From: Salinilacustrithrix sp963747745
GTDB lineage: Bacteria; Actinomycetota; Acidimicrobiia; Acidimicrobiales; Salinilacustritrichaceae
Direction: 5' to 3'
Assembly (NCBI GenBank): GCA_963747745.1
Contig: CAVVGJ010000022.1
Coordinates: forward strand, 1-64,000
Length of the DNA: 64,000 nucleotides
This document shows, piece by piece, positions 1 to 6,241 of this stretch. Below the pieces are notes generated by a model. That model was not told the DNA's origin, made no database searches, and saw only the letters and a list, made by a program, of their open reading frames with translations. How positions within the stretch are numbered: position 1 is the stretch's first letter; each line of letters starts with the position of its first letter. The translations under genes were made by a program, and so were the position numbers.

Positions 1-104
1 AGGGCACCGATGACCATCAGCACGATGAACACTCCGCCGGCGATGAGGCCGATCCGCCGCCAGTTGCGCTTGCCCGATGGGCCTTGCTCGTCGATCTCCG
101 CCAC
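1..104 (-). CDS. N-terminus of a small membrane protein, cut by the window edge
   Basis: Reading the minus strand from a GTG at 104 gives about 34 residues: a short charged lead (VAEIDEQGPSGKRNWRR) and then a hydrophobic run beginning IGLIAGGVFIVLMVIGA, which runs off the window. A GGAG sits about seven bases before the GTG, which decides the start. The basic residues ahead of the hydrophobic run suggest a signal anchor with the N-terminus in the cytoplasm. The rest of the protein is missing, so no function can be given. Confidence 0.55.
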   Translation of the reverse strand, partial: MAEIDEQGPSGKRNWRRIGLIAGGVFIVLMVIGA

Positions 105-140
105 AACAGTCTCCAGTGCTCGATGTCCGCCCAATGTGAA

Positions 141-168
141 GCACCACCTGGTTCCCCGCCCGTGGTGC
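141..168. promoter_or_regulatory. 7-bp perfect inverted repeat upstream of the first gene
   Basis: GCACCAC (141-147) and GTGGTGC (162-168) form a perfect dyad with a 14-base spacer, about 40 bases upstream of the GTG at 104. It could be an operator or a leader hairpin. The rest of the non-coding stretch 105-324 shows nothing else I recognise. Confidence 0.3.
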
Positions 169-324
169 CGAATCCGTTGTACGACTTGCACCGTTGGTCT
201 GACTAGAGCCGTTCGAACTGTGAATGCCGATTTGACACCTCTGGACTAGTTACTCCAGGCAGGGTTCGACGAGACGGTGCAGTCGCCCGGCGGCGCGAGA
301 TCGGGTGCGGGCTAGCGTCGCATC

Positions 325-576
325 GTGATCGAGCACCGCGACGCTGATCTCACCGGCTCGCGATTTCGCAACGTCGACCTGTCGGGCACGCGGATCCGGA
401 GCGCGTTCCTCCGGGACGTCGTGATCACCGACGCGTGGCTCGAGGACGTCCGCATCGAGGGCGAGATCGGCTCGCTGACGGTCCTGCACTGCGTGCACGT
501 CGTGCTGAACGAGGAGTGGTGGCACCACCACTACGCCGCCCGCGACCTCGCCATCCTGGAGCAACGTCAGCCCTGA
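325..576 (+). pseudogene. Pentapeptide/DinB protein with its core deleted
   Basis: The 83-residue frame opens with GTG and pentapeptide-like repeats (DLTGSRFRNVDLSG, then VVITDAWLEDVRIEGEIGSL) and ends NEEWWHHHYAARDLAIL. In actinobacterial DinB-family proteins that I recall, the first part is the N-terminal pentapeptide segment and the last part is the C-terminal tail of the four-helix DinB domain. Here they are joined directly around residue 52 with the roughly 100-residue helical core missing, while the frame stays open. I read it as an internal in-frame deletion remnant. It could instead be a genuine short pentapeptide protein, but the tail match argues against that. No metal-binding His triad of DinB is complete. 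Confidence 0.5.
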
Positions 577-611
577 CCGCCCGAGCCGTCGAGATGAGTC
601 ACGAGGATCGG

Positions 612-1038
612 CGTCACCGGGTTCGACGTACACTCGATCTCGCCTTCGGGCACTCGGGATTCGGTTCCCCGCTCGCACGACCAGGGGAGTCTGAATGTCG
701 ATCACCGAGGAGTCACGTCATCTGTTGTTCCAGGCGCTGGAAGCAGCCCTGGGCCGAGCGCAGGCCGTCACGCTCATGGAACATCTGCCACCGGTCGGTT
801 GGGCCGACGTCGCCACCAAGCGGGATCTCGACCACCTCGAGACGACGCTGCGGACCGAGATGCGCGCCGACCGGGCCGAGCTGCGCGCCGACTTGGCCGA
901 CCTGCGTGCCGACCTGGCCGAGACCCGTGCCGATCTCATCAACGCCATGCGGGTGCAATCGCTCGGCATCATCGCCGCCAACGCTGCTCTCGTGACCCTT
1001 GCTGTCGGGCTCACGCAGCTCTTCTGAGTCCACCCGAG
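612..1038. repeat. Direct repeat A, copy 1 (coiled-coil gene unit)
   Basis: The stretch from CGTCACCGGG before the gene to CACCCGAG just after its stop recurs at 3564-3947 with very high identity, apart from a 42-base gap inside the coiled coil. The repeat includes about 80 bases of upstream DNA (with a shared TACACT box and the AGGGGAG ribosome site), so the duplicated copies probably kept common translation signals. Confidence 0.85.
695..1027 (+). CDS. Small coiled-coil protein with C-terminal membrane helix, paralogue 1
   Basis: 110 residues. Residues 1-40 form a compact head containing LMEHLPPVGWADVATKRDL, residues 40-80 a coiled coil in which RAELRAD, LADLRAD and LAETRAD are successive heptads, and residues about 90-110 a hydrophobic helix (SLGIIAANAALVTLAVGL) that should anchor the C-terminus. 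AGGGGAG lies six bases before the ATG. Proteins of this shape (head with a GWADVATK-type motif, variable coiled coil, tail anchor) are common in actinobacteria and have no known function as far as I know. Two relatives lie nearby: one near-identical but two heptads shorter (3646-3936), one diverged and frameshifted (5366-5655). Tail-anchored oligomerisation is inference. Confidence 0.75.
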   Translation: MSITEESRHLLFQALEAALGRAQAVTLMEHLPPVGWADVATKRDLDHLETTLRTEMRADRAELRADLADLRADLAETRADLINAMRVQSLGIIAANAALVTLAVGLTQLF

Positions 1039-1177
1039 CTCAGCGTCCCGCAACGCACTCCTGCTGGTCGCACCGGGGCCCAGTCTGTTCGAACTCGAGA
1101 CCGCCCACATCAGCTGGCACCGACGGGGGCCGCGGTGCGTCGGCCCGGTGGTGTGACCACGCCAGTCGGCTGATCGC

Positions 1178-1384
1178 TCAGCGCCGGCTGATGTCCACCA
1201 GCTCGGTGACGGTCCAGCGGAACCCGTGGCGCTCCACCTCGAGGATGACCGTGTCGTCGGCCCGGATGCCCGGCGGTGCCGGGTCGAGGTCGCCGTTGAC
1301 CTCGGGATCATCGGTGGCGACCCACACCGCCAGGCCCTCGTGGGGCACGCCGATCACGCGGGCGGTCACGACGGAGCGCTCCAT
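1178..1384 (-). CDS. Small conserved-looking protein, 68 aa, unknown
   Basis: Begins at ATG 1384 with AGGA about eleven bases upstream and reads MERSVVTARVIGVPHEGL, ending in a short beta-rich stretch (DDTVILEVERHGFRWTVTEL). No signal peptide or membrane helix. It converges on the coiled-coil gene at 695-1027. Its 5' half plus about 40 bases of upstream DNA is duplicated at 3405-3529 (about 95% identical), where the gene is broken. Preservation of the frame here and loss there suggests this is the working copy. The amount of alternating hydrophobic residues suggests a small beta-barrel, but I recognise no family. Confidence 0.55.
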   Translation of the reverse strand: MERSVVTARVIGVPHEGLAVWVATDDPEVNGDLDPAPPGIRADDTVILEVERHGFRWTVTELVDISRR

Positions 1385-1425
1385 GCCGTCGATCCTGCCA
1401 GCCGCGCGCCAGATCAGCCCTGCCG
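1300..1425. repeat. Direct repeat B, left copy, flanking the vapBC cassette
   Basis: About 125 bases from CCTCGGGATCATCGG to AGATCAGCCCTGCCG, nearly identical to 3405-3529 and in the same orientation. It covers the 5' half of the 68-aa gene and its upstream region. The two copies bracket the vapBC and PF10118 genes. Confidence 0.85.
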
Positions 1426-1637
1426 GTGCCGAGGAAGGTCCGACCTCACCGGTCCGCCCATCGATGCGGATCCCGAGTGAACCGCGGGCCGGTCACGACG
1501 CTGTCGTGGCCCGGACCGGCTGTCACCCCCCGGCTGCATACTGGGCGTCACTTCCCCCTCGCCGGCGACCGACGAGGAGACCGCCATCGACCGCCATGTA
1601 CGCGCCGGGCCGGGAGATGAGCAGTATGGTGATTGGT

Positions 1638-1892
1638 ATGGCGACTCGGAAGGTGACGATCACGCTGGACGAGGAGCAGCTCGCTGCCATCCGTTCACTG
1701 GTGTCGTCCGGAGCAGCGGCGAGCGTGTCGGGGTTCGTCCAGGAGGCGGTCGGGACGATGCTCGACGACGTCGCCGGATGGGGTGCGCTCCTGGCCGAGG
1801 CCCTCCGGACCACGGGTGGTCCCCTGAGCGACGAGGAACGGGCGTGGGCCGACGAGATCCTCCTCGGGCCGCCAGCACGGGGCGGGCCGTGA
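1638..1892 (+). CDS. vapB: Ribbon-helix-helix antitoxin of a VapBC module
   Basis: 84 residues starting MATRKVTITLDEEQLAAI, the beta-strand plus helix of an RHH/MetJ-Arc DNA-binding fold in its N-terminal 45 residues. The acidic C-terminal part (LSDEERAWADEIL) is the usual toxin-binding tail. The stop overlaps the toxin start by 4 bp (GTGA), so the two are translationally coupled in the normal antitoxin-first order. RHH antitoxins usually repress their own promoter with the toxin as co-repressor. The upstream sequence has two TATGG repeats (1625 and 1637), with TATGGT placed like a -10 box, but no convincing -35. ATG 1626 in the same frame is an alternative start. The module lies between direct repeats (1300-1425, 3405-3529). 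Confidence 0.8.
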   Translation: MATRKVTITLDEEQLAAIRSLVSSGAAASVSGFVQEAVGTMLDDVAGWGALLAEALRTTGGPLSDEERAWADEILLGPPARGGP

Positions 1893-2269
1893 GCACCGGC
1901 GTCACGCTCGACGCGGGCGCCCTGATCGCCGTCGATCGGAACGACCGGCGCCTCGTCGTGCTGCTCGCCCGCGCTCGGGAGGTCGGCGCCCGGGTGACGA
2001 TCCCGGCGTCGGCGCTGTCGCAGGCGATCCGGGATCCGGCGCGGCAGGTCCGGCTCGCCCGTCTGGCGCGCCAGCCCACCACCGACGTCGTCGCGCTCGA
2101 TCGGGTCGACGCCACCAACGTCGGCCGTCTGCTCGCCGCCACCGGCACCGCCGACGTCGTCGATGCCCACGTCGTCGTGTGTGCCCGGCGGGCGGGCCAG
2201 TCGATCGTCACCTCGGACCCCGACGACCTGCGGGCGCTGGACGCATCGGCCACCCTCGTCCCCGTCTGA
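1889..2269 (+). CDS. vapC: PIN-domain toxin (VapC-type ribonuclease)
   Basis: 126 residues from a GTG that overlaps the antitoxin stop. The PIN fold is shown by Asp8 in VTLDAGALIA, Asp92 in TADVVDAHVV and Asp110/Asp112 in TSDPDDL. VapC toxins use such acidic residues to bind Mg2+ and cut specific RNAs (tRNA or rRNA loops). The second acidic position found in many VapCs is Gln45 here (ASALSQAIRD), as in an actinobacterial PIN subgroup I remember with a conserved Gln. The toxin should therefore be intact but belongs to that variant. Actual target RNA cannot be read from the sequence. Confidence 0.8.
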   Translation: MSTGVTLDAGALIAVDRNDRRLVVLLARAREVGARVTIPASALSQAIRDPARQVRLARLARQPTTDVVALDRVDATNVGRLLAATGTADVVDAHVVVCARRAGQSIVTSDPDDLRALDASATLVPV

Positions 2270-2347
2270 TCCCAGCCGGCGAAGGTCGGTGTTCACCACC
2301 GACGAGTGGCGAACGGTCGACGACGTTGGCGACCGACGACGACGAGT

Positions 2348-2362
2348 GTTACCATGGGTAAC
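2348..2362. promoter_or_regulatory. Palindromic operator candidate GTTACC-N3-GGTAAC
   Basis: A perfect 6-bp dyad with a 3-base centre, 52 bases ahead of the hydrolase start at 2414, in otherwise GC-rich DNA. The size fits a dimeric repressor of TetR or MarR type. No regulator gene is adjacent, so the binding protein is unknown. Confidence 0.4.
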
Positions 2363-2413
2363 CGACGAGGGTCGACGCCCTCCGGCCACTGTTCTCGACG
2401 CACTGGGGATCCG

Positions 2414-3373
2414 ATGTCCGACACTGCTGTTCTCGCCCGCCAGACGAGCGACCCCGATCGCCGCTTCCCGGTCCGCCGGGTGAGCTTCGACGAGGGTCTC
2501 GCCGACCTGGACCGGGACTTCGCCACCGACGGCGACGTCATCATGAGCCACCTCCTCGCCGCGCTGTCGGGGGTGTTCCCCGATGGCGAGGAGATGTTCG
2601 TGGAATCGGTCAAGCACTACCGCGACCAGGTGACCGATCCGGACCTGCTGCGGCAGGTCAACGCCTTCATCGGTCAGGAATCTGTCCACGGGCGCGAGCA
2701 CCGCGACCTCAACGACAAGCTCGATGCCCTCGGCTACCGGGCCAAGCGGGTCGAGCGGATGCTGGCGGACGACGACGCCTTCCCGCCGTACGCCCAGCGG
2801 TTCGTCGGGCTGCTCCACCGTGTCGGGATCCTCGACGAGAACCCGTTCGCCAGCGGGGAGCTCGACCCGCCTCCGATGTTCATGCTCGCCCTCACGGCGG
2901 CGCTCGAGCACTACACGGCGACGATGGCGGAGCAGCTGCTCACCGACCAGTACCTGCAGTCTCGCTTCGCCCACGACGGGCTGTTCCGCATGTGGGCCTG
3001 GCACGCCATCGAGGAGAGCGAGCACAAGTCGGTCGCCTTCGACGTCTACAAGGCCGTCGGCGGCGACGAGCAGACCCGTCGCCGGGCGATGACCTTCGCC
3101 GGGATGGCACTGATCTTCATCGTGGGCTCCCAGACCGTGTCCGGCGTCGTGCGCGACCGGCGGTCCTGGAGCCTCGGGCCCGGCGGACTGCTGGCCAGCC
3201 TCCGACGCCTCCCGAGGAACCCGCTGTTCTCGAAGCGGTTCCGACGCCGGCTGGCCGACTACCACCGCGCCGACTTCCACCCGCTCGACCACGACAGCAC
3301 CTGGTTCGAGGACGCGTGGACGACCTGGTTCGAGCACGGGGGCGAGCGCCCCGTGCCCGCCCCGGCCGCCTGA
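2414..3373 (+). CDS. PF10118-type metal-dependent hydrolase (ferritin-like helical protein)
   Basis: 319 residues, mostly helical. Metal-ligand-like motifs follow one another: QESVHGREHRDLN near residue 78, ALEHYTATMAEQL near 160 and WHAIEESEHKSVAF near 197, the E/H pattern of predicted metal-dependent hydrolases of the COG3687/PF10118 family. Their biochemical reaction is not established. A hydrophobic stretch (AMTFAGMALIFIVGSQTV) near residue 225 could sit at the membrane. I chose ATG 2414 (MSDTAVLARQ), although the frame is open further upstream, because it lies after the palindrome at 2348 and matches the family length. It follows vapC by 145 bases and is probably transcribed from its own promoter. 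Confidence 0.75.
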   Translation: MSDTAVLARQTSDPDRRFPVRRVSFDEGLADLDRDFATDGDVIMSHLLAALSGVFPDGEEMFVESVKHYRDQVTDPDLLRQVNAFIGQESVHGREHRDLNDKLDALGYRAKRVERMLADDDAFPPYAQRFVGLLHRVGILDENPFASGELDPPPMFMLALTAALEHYTATMAEQLLTDQYLQSRFAHDGLFRMWAWHAIEESEHKSVAFDVYKAVGGDEQTRRRAMTFAGMALIFIVGSQTVSGVVRDRRSWSLGPGGLLASLRRLPRNPLFSKRFRRRLADYHRADFHPLDHDSTWFEDAWTTWFEHGGERPVPAPAA

Positions 3374-3404
3374 CGCGCCGCGCTCGGACCGGGGCTCCGT
3401 CGCG

Positions 3405-3489
3405 CCTCGGGATCATCGGTGGCGACCCACACCGCCAGGCCTTCGTGGGGCACGCCGATCACGCGGGCGGTCACGACGGCGCGCTCCAT
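3405..3489 (-). pseudogene. 5' fragment of the 68-aa gene (copy of 1178-1384)
   Basis: From ATG 3489 the minus strand reads MERAVVTARVIGVPHEGL and onward for 28 codons like the intact gene, then identity stops after DDPE and the frame runs on into unrelated residues. The second half of the gene is missing. It is part of direct repeat B. It sits divergently from the second coiled-coil gene, 157 bases away, which may reflect the ancestral arrangement of the pair. Confidence 0.7.
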
Positions 3490-3529
3490 GCCGTCGATCC
3501 TGCCAGCCGGTGCGAGATCAGCCCTGCCG
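3405..3529. repeat. Direct repeat B, right copy
   Basis: Matches 1300-1425 with only a few substitutions and a short gap near the end. Together the copies frame about 2 kb (1426-3404) holding vapB, vapC and the PF10118 gene. Confidence 0.85.
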
Positions 3530-3563
3530 TTGCTCCGACCGCCTGGGCTGATCGGGCGCAGGA

Positions 3564-3947
3564 CGTCACCGGGTCCGACGTACACTCGATCTCGCCTTCG
3601 GCACTCGGGATTCGGTTCCCCACTCGCACGACCAGGGGAGTCTGAATGTCGATCACCGAGGAGTCACGTCATCTGTTGTTCCAGGCGCTGGAAGCAGCCC
3701 TGGGCCGAGCGCAGGCCGTCACGCTCATGGAACATCTGCCACCGGTCGGCTGGGCCGACGTCGCCACCAAGCGGGATCTCGACCACCTCGAGACGACGCT
3801 ACGGACCGAGATGCGCGCCGGCTTGGCCGAGACACGTGCCGATCTCACCAACGCCATGCGGGTCCAGACACTCAGCGTCATCGCCGCCAACGCTGCTCTC
3901 GTGACCCTCGCCGTCGGGCTCACGCATCTGTTCTGAGCCCACCCGAG
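3564..3947. repeat. Direct repeat A, copy 2
   Basis: Second copy of 612-1038. Differences are scattered substitutions and a clean 42-base absence that removes two heptads of the coiled coil. Only 34 bases separate it from repeat B, so the two repeats are one block here. Confidence 0.85.
3646..3936 (+). CDS. Small coiled-coil/tail-anchored protein, paralogue 2
   Basis: 96 residues. Residues 1-56 are identical to paralogue 1 (695-1027). The coiled coil then lacks exactly 14 residues (two heptads), and the C-terminal membrane helix (TLSVIAANAALVTLAVGL) differs by a handful of conservative changes (QSLGI to QTLSV, TQLF to THLF). The same AGGGGAG ribosome site precedes the ATG. The open frame and the conservative changes suggest both copies are under selection or the duplication is recent. 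Function unknown. The shortened coil may alter oligomeric state or reach from the membrane. Confidence 0.72.
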   Translation: MSITEESRHLLFQALEAALGRAQAVTLMEHLPPVGWADVATKRDLDHLETTLRTEMRAGLAETRADLTNAMRVQTLSVIAANAALVTLAVGLTHLF

Positions 3948-3989
3948 GCTCGGCCACGCACCACCGCGAAGTGAGAGTCCGGATCGATC

Positions 3990-4004
3990 GGCGGGCAGGC
4001 CGCC
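3990..4004 (+). terminator. Weak hairpin after paralogue 2
   Basis: GGCGG (3990-3994) and CCGCC (4000-4004) with a five-base loop, 54 bases beyond the stop. There is no T run. In such GC-rich DNA a short stem may be chance. Confidence 0.25.
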
Positions 4005-4090
4005 AGCTGCCTCCGCCCGAAACTGTCAGCGCGCCGGCGTAGCGTCGGTCGTACTTCCCCCTCCGGACCTTCGATCCACCGGAGGACGAC

Positions 4091-4570
4091 ATGTCCATCA
4101 CCAGCCACGACGGCCCACGGCCGTCGCTCTTCCTCGCCCCGCTGCCCGGCCTCGAAGCGGAGGAGCCGCTGTTCCCCGTCGACCCGCAGCTGGTCGTCGC
4201 CGACCCACCGTCGCTGCAGGACGGCCTCCGTGCTGCCGCCCTGCTGTGGTGCGTGCATGCGGCGTGGCCGACGGTTCGCGCCATCGCGGCCTGCGCCGGC
4301 CTCAGCGCCTCGTCGGTGCTGTGGCCCTACGGGACGATCGACGCCATGCGCCGTGCGCTCGTCCACGCCGAGCGGGCCGCGCTCGCCCGGTTGGTCGAGG
4401 AGCACGACGGCGACGTCGCTGCCGCGGCCGAGACACGCGCCGGCGACCTGGCCGTCCACGATCCACGCCTGACGAGGCTGCCGCTGATCGCCGCGCTCGC
4501 CGCTGGCGTGCACGACCCCGAGGAGCTCGCCGCGCTCGCCCGTGCGGTCCGACTCGTGCCGGCGGCGTGA
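4091..4570 (+). CDS. TetR-like DNA-binding protein
   Basis: 159 residues with GGAGG seven bases before the ATG. Around residues 55-90 the sequence WPTVRAIAACAGLSAS followed by WPYGTIDAMRRALVHAE has the shape of a TetR helix-turn-helix, with the recognition helix and the Y-x-G-x-x-D turn seen in that family. The first 45 residues are an unusual proline-rich lead and the C-terminal ligand domain is very short (about 70 residues against the usual 120-150). It may therefore be a reduced TetR member or a TetR-like fragment. It stands alone, 108 bases ahead of the leaderless membrane-protein gene, whose promoter region it could control. That link is inference. Confidence 0.5.
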   Translation: MSITSHDGPRPSLFLAPLPGLEAEEPLFPVDPQLVVADPPSLQDGLRAAALLWCVHAAWPTVRAIAACAGLSASSVLWPYGTIDAMRRALVHAERAALARLVEEHDGDVAAAAETRAGDLAVHDPRLTRLPLIAALAAGVHDPEELAALARAVRLVPAA

Positions 4571-4631
4571 CGGAGTCGCCGATGCCCGGGTCATCGGAAC
4601 GACCCAGGCAGGTCTGGTATGCGAACGGTGA

Positions 4632-4660
4632 TGGAAAGGTTACTTGTCACTCTGGAAAGG
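4632..4660 (+). promoter_or_regulatory. Direct repeats TGGAAAGG spaced 21 bp, operator candidate
   Basis: TGGAAAGG occurs at 4632-4639 and 4653-4660, exactly two helical turns apart, with the -35 box lying between them. Two same-face sites covering the promoter are typical for cooperative repressor binding. The XRE protein encoded at 5074 is the obvious candidate. Confidence 0.45.
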
Positions 4661-4672
4661 AACCTTTACTCT
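4644..4672 (+). promoter_or_regulatory. Promoter TTGTCA-17-TACTCT giving a leaderless mRNA
   Basis: TTGTCA (4644-4649), a 17-base spacer and TACTCT (4667-4672). Transcription would begin about seven bases later, on or next to the ATG at 4679. There is no ribosome-binding site, so the message would be leaderless, which is common in actinobacteria. Confidence 0.55.
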
Positions 4673-4678
4673 CGTGGC

Positions 4679-5077
4679 ATGAGCGGAGACACCAGCCTCG
4701 AACGTCGGCAGCGGGCCGCCTACCTGCGGGACTTCCTTCCGGCGGTGGTCGGGTACGCCGTGGTCCTGGCCGTGGCGCTGTCGCTGGTCGGGGACGAGGT
4801 CGACTCCGTCGGCGAGTGGATCCTGGTGATGTTCCCGGTCGTGCCGGCGCTGTGGGGCGTGCGGGCGGTGGTGCGGTCGCTGCGGCTCATGGACGAGTTC
4901 CAGCGGATGGTCCAGCTCGAGGCGATGGCAGCCGGGTTCGCCATGGCGATGGCGGCGTCGATCACGCTCGGCTTCGTCGGCGTCGCCGGTACGGCAACGG
5001 TGGGCGCGGGCTGGATCGTCTACTCGGTCGGGATGCTCACCTGGGCGCTCGCCCTGGTGTTCCGCCGCCGCCGATGA
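4679..5077 (+). CDS. Four-helix small membrane protein paired with an XRE regulator
   Basis: 132 residues from the leaderless ATG. After about 20 charged residues come four hydrophobic segments (FLPAVVGYAVVLAVALSL; WILVMFPVVPALWGVRAVV; MAAGFAMAMAASITLGFV; WIVYSVGMLTWALALVF), ending in a positive RRRR tail. The loop RLMDEFQRMVQLEA is characteristic of small membrane proteins that sit next to YgzD-like XRE regulators. Its stop overlaps the start of the XRE gene (ATGA), so the two are made together. Such pairs may form a membrane-linked regulatory unit. The signal is unknown. Confidence 0.65.
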   Translation: MSGDTSLERRQRAAYLRDFLPAVVGYAVVLAVALSLVGDEVDSVGEWILVMFPVVPALWGVRAVVRSLRLMDEFQRMVQLEAMAAGFAMAMAASITLGFVGVAGTATVGAGWIVYSVGMLTWALALVFRRRR

Positions 5078-5268
5078 GGAACGCGTTGCGGGTGCAGCGC
5101 GCCACCAGGGCGTGGAGCCAGGCCGATCTCGCCGAGCAACTGGGCGTCTCGCGCCAGACCGTCAACGCCATCGAGAACGGACGCTACGACCCGAGCCTCC
5201 CGCTGGCGTTCACCATCAGCGCCGTCTTCGGCCAGCCGATCGAGGAGCTGTTCTTCCCCGACGAGTGA
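5074..5268 (+). CDS. Small XRE-family helix-turn-helix regulator
   Basis: 64 residues, essentially a single HTH domain: MRNALRVQRATRAWSQADLA, then EQLGVSRQTVNAIENGRYDP and a conserved C-terminal FGQPIEELFF. This is the short Cro/CI-type (YgzD/YozG-like) regulator that usually controls its own operon. Start is the ATG overlapping the membrane protein stop. Direct repeats in the promoter of the pair (4632-4660) are its likely operator. Confidence 0.85.
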   Translation: MRNALRVQRATRAWSQADLAEQLGVSRQTVNAIENGRYDPSLPLAFTISAVFGQPIEELFFPDE

Positions 5269-5273
5269 GGCGG

Positions 5274-5289
5274 CCGCACCACGGTGCGG
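5274..5289 (+). terminator. Rho-independent-like terminator of the membrane/XRE operon
   Basis: CCGCACC and GGTGCGG form a perfect 7-bp stem just five bases past the XRE stop, followed by GGTTCTTGT. The drawn loop is only two bases, so the top pair is probably open. Confidence 0.5.
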
Positions 5290-5365
5290 GGTTCTTGTCG
5301 GCGGCCGTCGGTACGGTCGAGGCGACTTCCCCGAGGCCTTGTCGCACCGAAGGAAATCCGTCACC

Positions 5366-5655
5366 ATGGCCCTCGACGCCCGTCATCGATCGTCCCTCTA
5401 CGGAAAGTTCGTCCCGCTCCTCGGCGAGGACGACGCCAATGCACTGATGTCCGAGTTCCCCGCCAGCGAAGCCGACGAACTGGTCACGAGGCAGTTCCTG
5501 CGCGCCGAGATGGCTGATCTGCGGCGGAGCTGAGCGGCGAGGTGGCCGAGCTGCGGACCGAGATGGTCGAGCGGTTCCACCAGCAGACGCTCTGGCTCGG
5601 GGGCGCCATCGCGGCGTGGACCGGCCTCCTCGCCGCCCTGACCCGGCTCACCTGA
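5366..5655 (+). pseudogene. Coiled-coil/tail-anchored protein, paralogue 3, frameshifted
   Basis: From ATG 5366 (GAAGGAA about ten bases upstream) the frame reads MALDARHRSSLYGKFVPLLG and reaches MADLRRS then a stop at 5531-5533. In the next frame the protein continues AELSGEVAELRTEMVERFHQ, then a tail helix LGGAIAAWTGLLAALTRL and a stop at 5655. Restoring one G in CTGCGGCGGAG (about 5522-5529) would give DLRAELSGEVAEL with no break. The rebuilt protein is about 96 residues, with head, coiled coil and anchor in the same order as paralogues 1 and 2 but clearly diverged. It may be a true pseudogene or a one-base sequence error. Confidence 0.7.
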
Positions 5656-5716
5656 CGGCCGGCGAGCTCCGGCCCCACGACCGAACCGGGCCGGCGCCCT
5701 GTCTATGGTGCGCCCC

Positions 5717-6154
5717 ATGGCAACCGAGAACCTTCCTCCCGTCGAGCGCCGGTGCATCGAACCCACGGCCGAGCAGCTGGCGGTGGTGAACGAGCTGGAT
5801 CCCGATCAGCCGGTGGTGATGCTCAACCTGCTCCGCTTCCGGGAGGTCGCCGACTACTCCGGCCACCCCGAGCTCGCGCCTGACGAGGCGATTTCCGGGG
5901 ACGAGGCGTACCAGCGCTACGGCGCCGCCGCCCAGCCCCACATCGAGGCAGCGGGAGCGTCGGTCCAGTACCTGGGGGCGTGCGGATCGACGGTCATCGG
6001 CCCGGCCGACGAGCAATGGGACGCCATCATCCTCGTGCGCTACCCGAGCCCCGCGGCGTTCATCGGCATGGTGACGACGCCCGAGTACCAGGCGTTGTCC
6101 GGACACCGGACCGCCGCTCTCGCCGACTCCCGGCTGGTGCCCACGACCGGCTGA
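5717..6154 (+). CDS. DUF1330 family protein
   Basis: 145 residues. The core DQPVVMLNLLRFREVADYSG, YQRYGAAAQPHIEAAGASVQ and the later ILVRYPSPAAFIGM and YQALSGHRTAALADSRL are the standard DUF1330 (PF07045, dimeric alpha/beta-barrel) pattern. Family members resemble ferredoxin-fold monooxygenases and EthD proteins, but their reaction is unknown. Start is ATG 5717 (MATENLPPVERR). An in-frame ATG at 5705 is possible. It stands alone and points the same way as the F420/PPOX gene. Confidence 0.75.
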   Translation: MATENLPPVERRCIEPTAEQLAVVNELDPDQPVVMLNLLRFREVADYSGHPELAPDEAISGDEAYQRYGAAAQPHIEAAGASVQYLGACGSTVIGPADEQWDAIILVRYPSPAAFIGMVTTPEYQALSGHRTAALADSRLVPTTG

Positions 6155-6241
6155 CCGGCTGACCGGGTGTGACGACCTGGCCTCGCCAGCGGCCGATCGT
6201 CTGATCGGAAGAGAGCTGCACGAGTCGGTGTTGCGCGGAAC

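Noticed and set aside
10..249. 79-codon plus-strand frame at the left edge
   Set aside because: Composition unlike coding sequence; the minus strand here has a GTG with GGAG and a membrane-anchor N-terminus.
1523..3337. A 604-codon minus-strand frame across vapBC and the hydrolase gene
   Set aside because: Low-complexity translation, conflicts with three motif-supported plus-strand genes.
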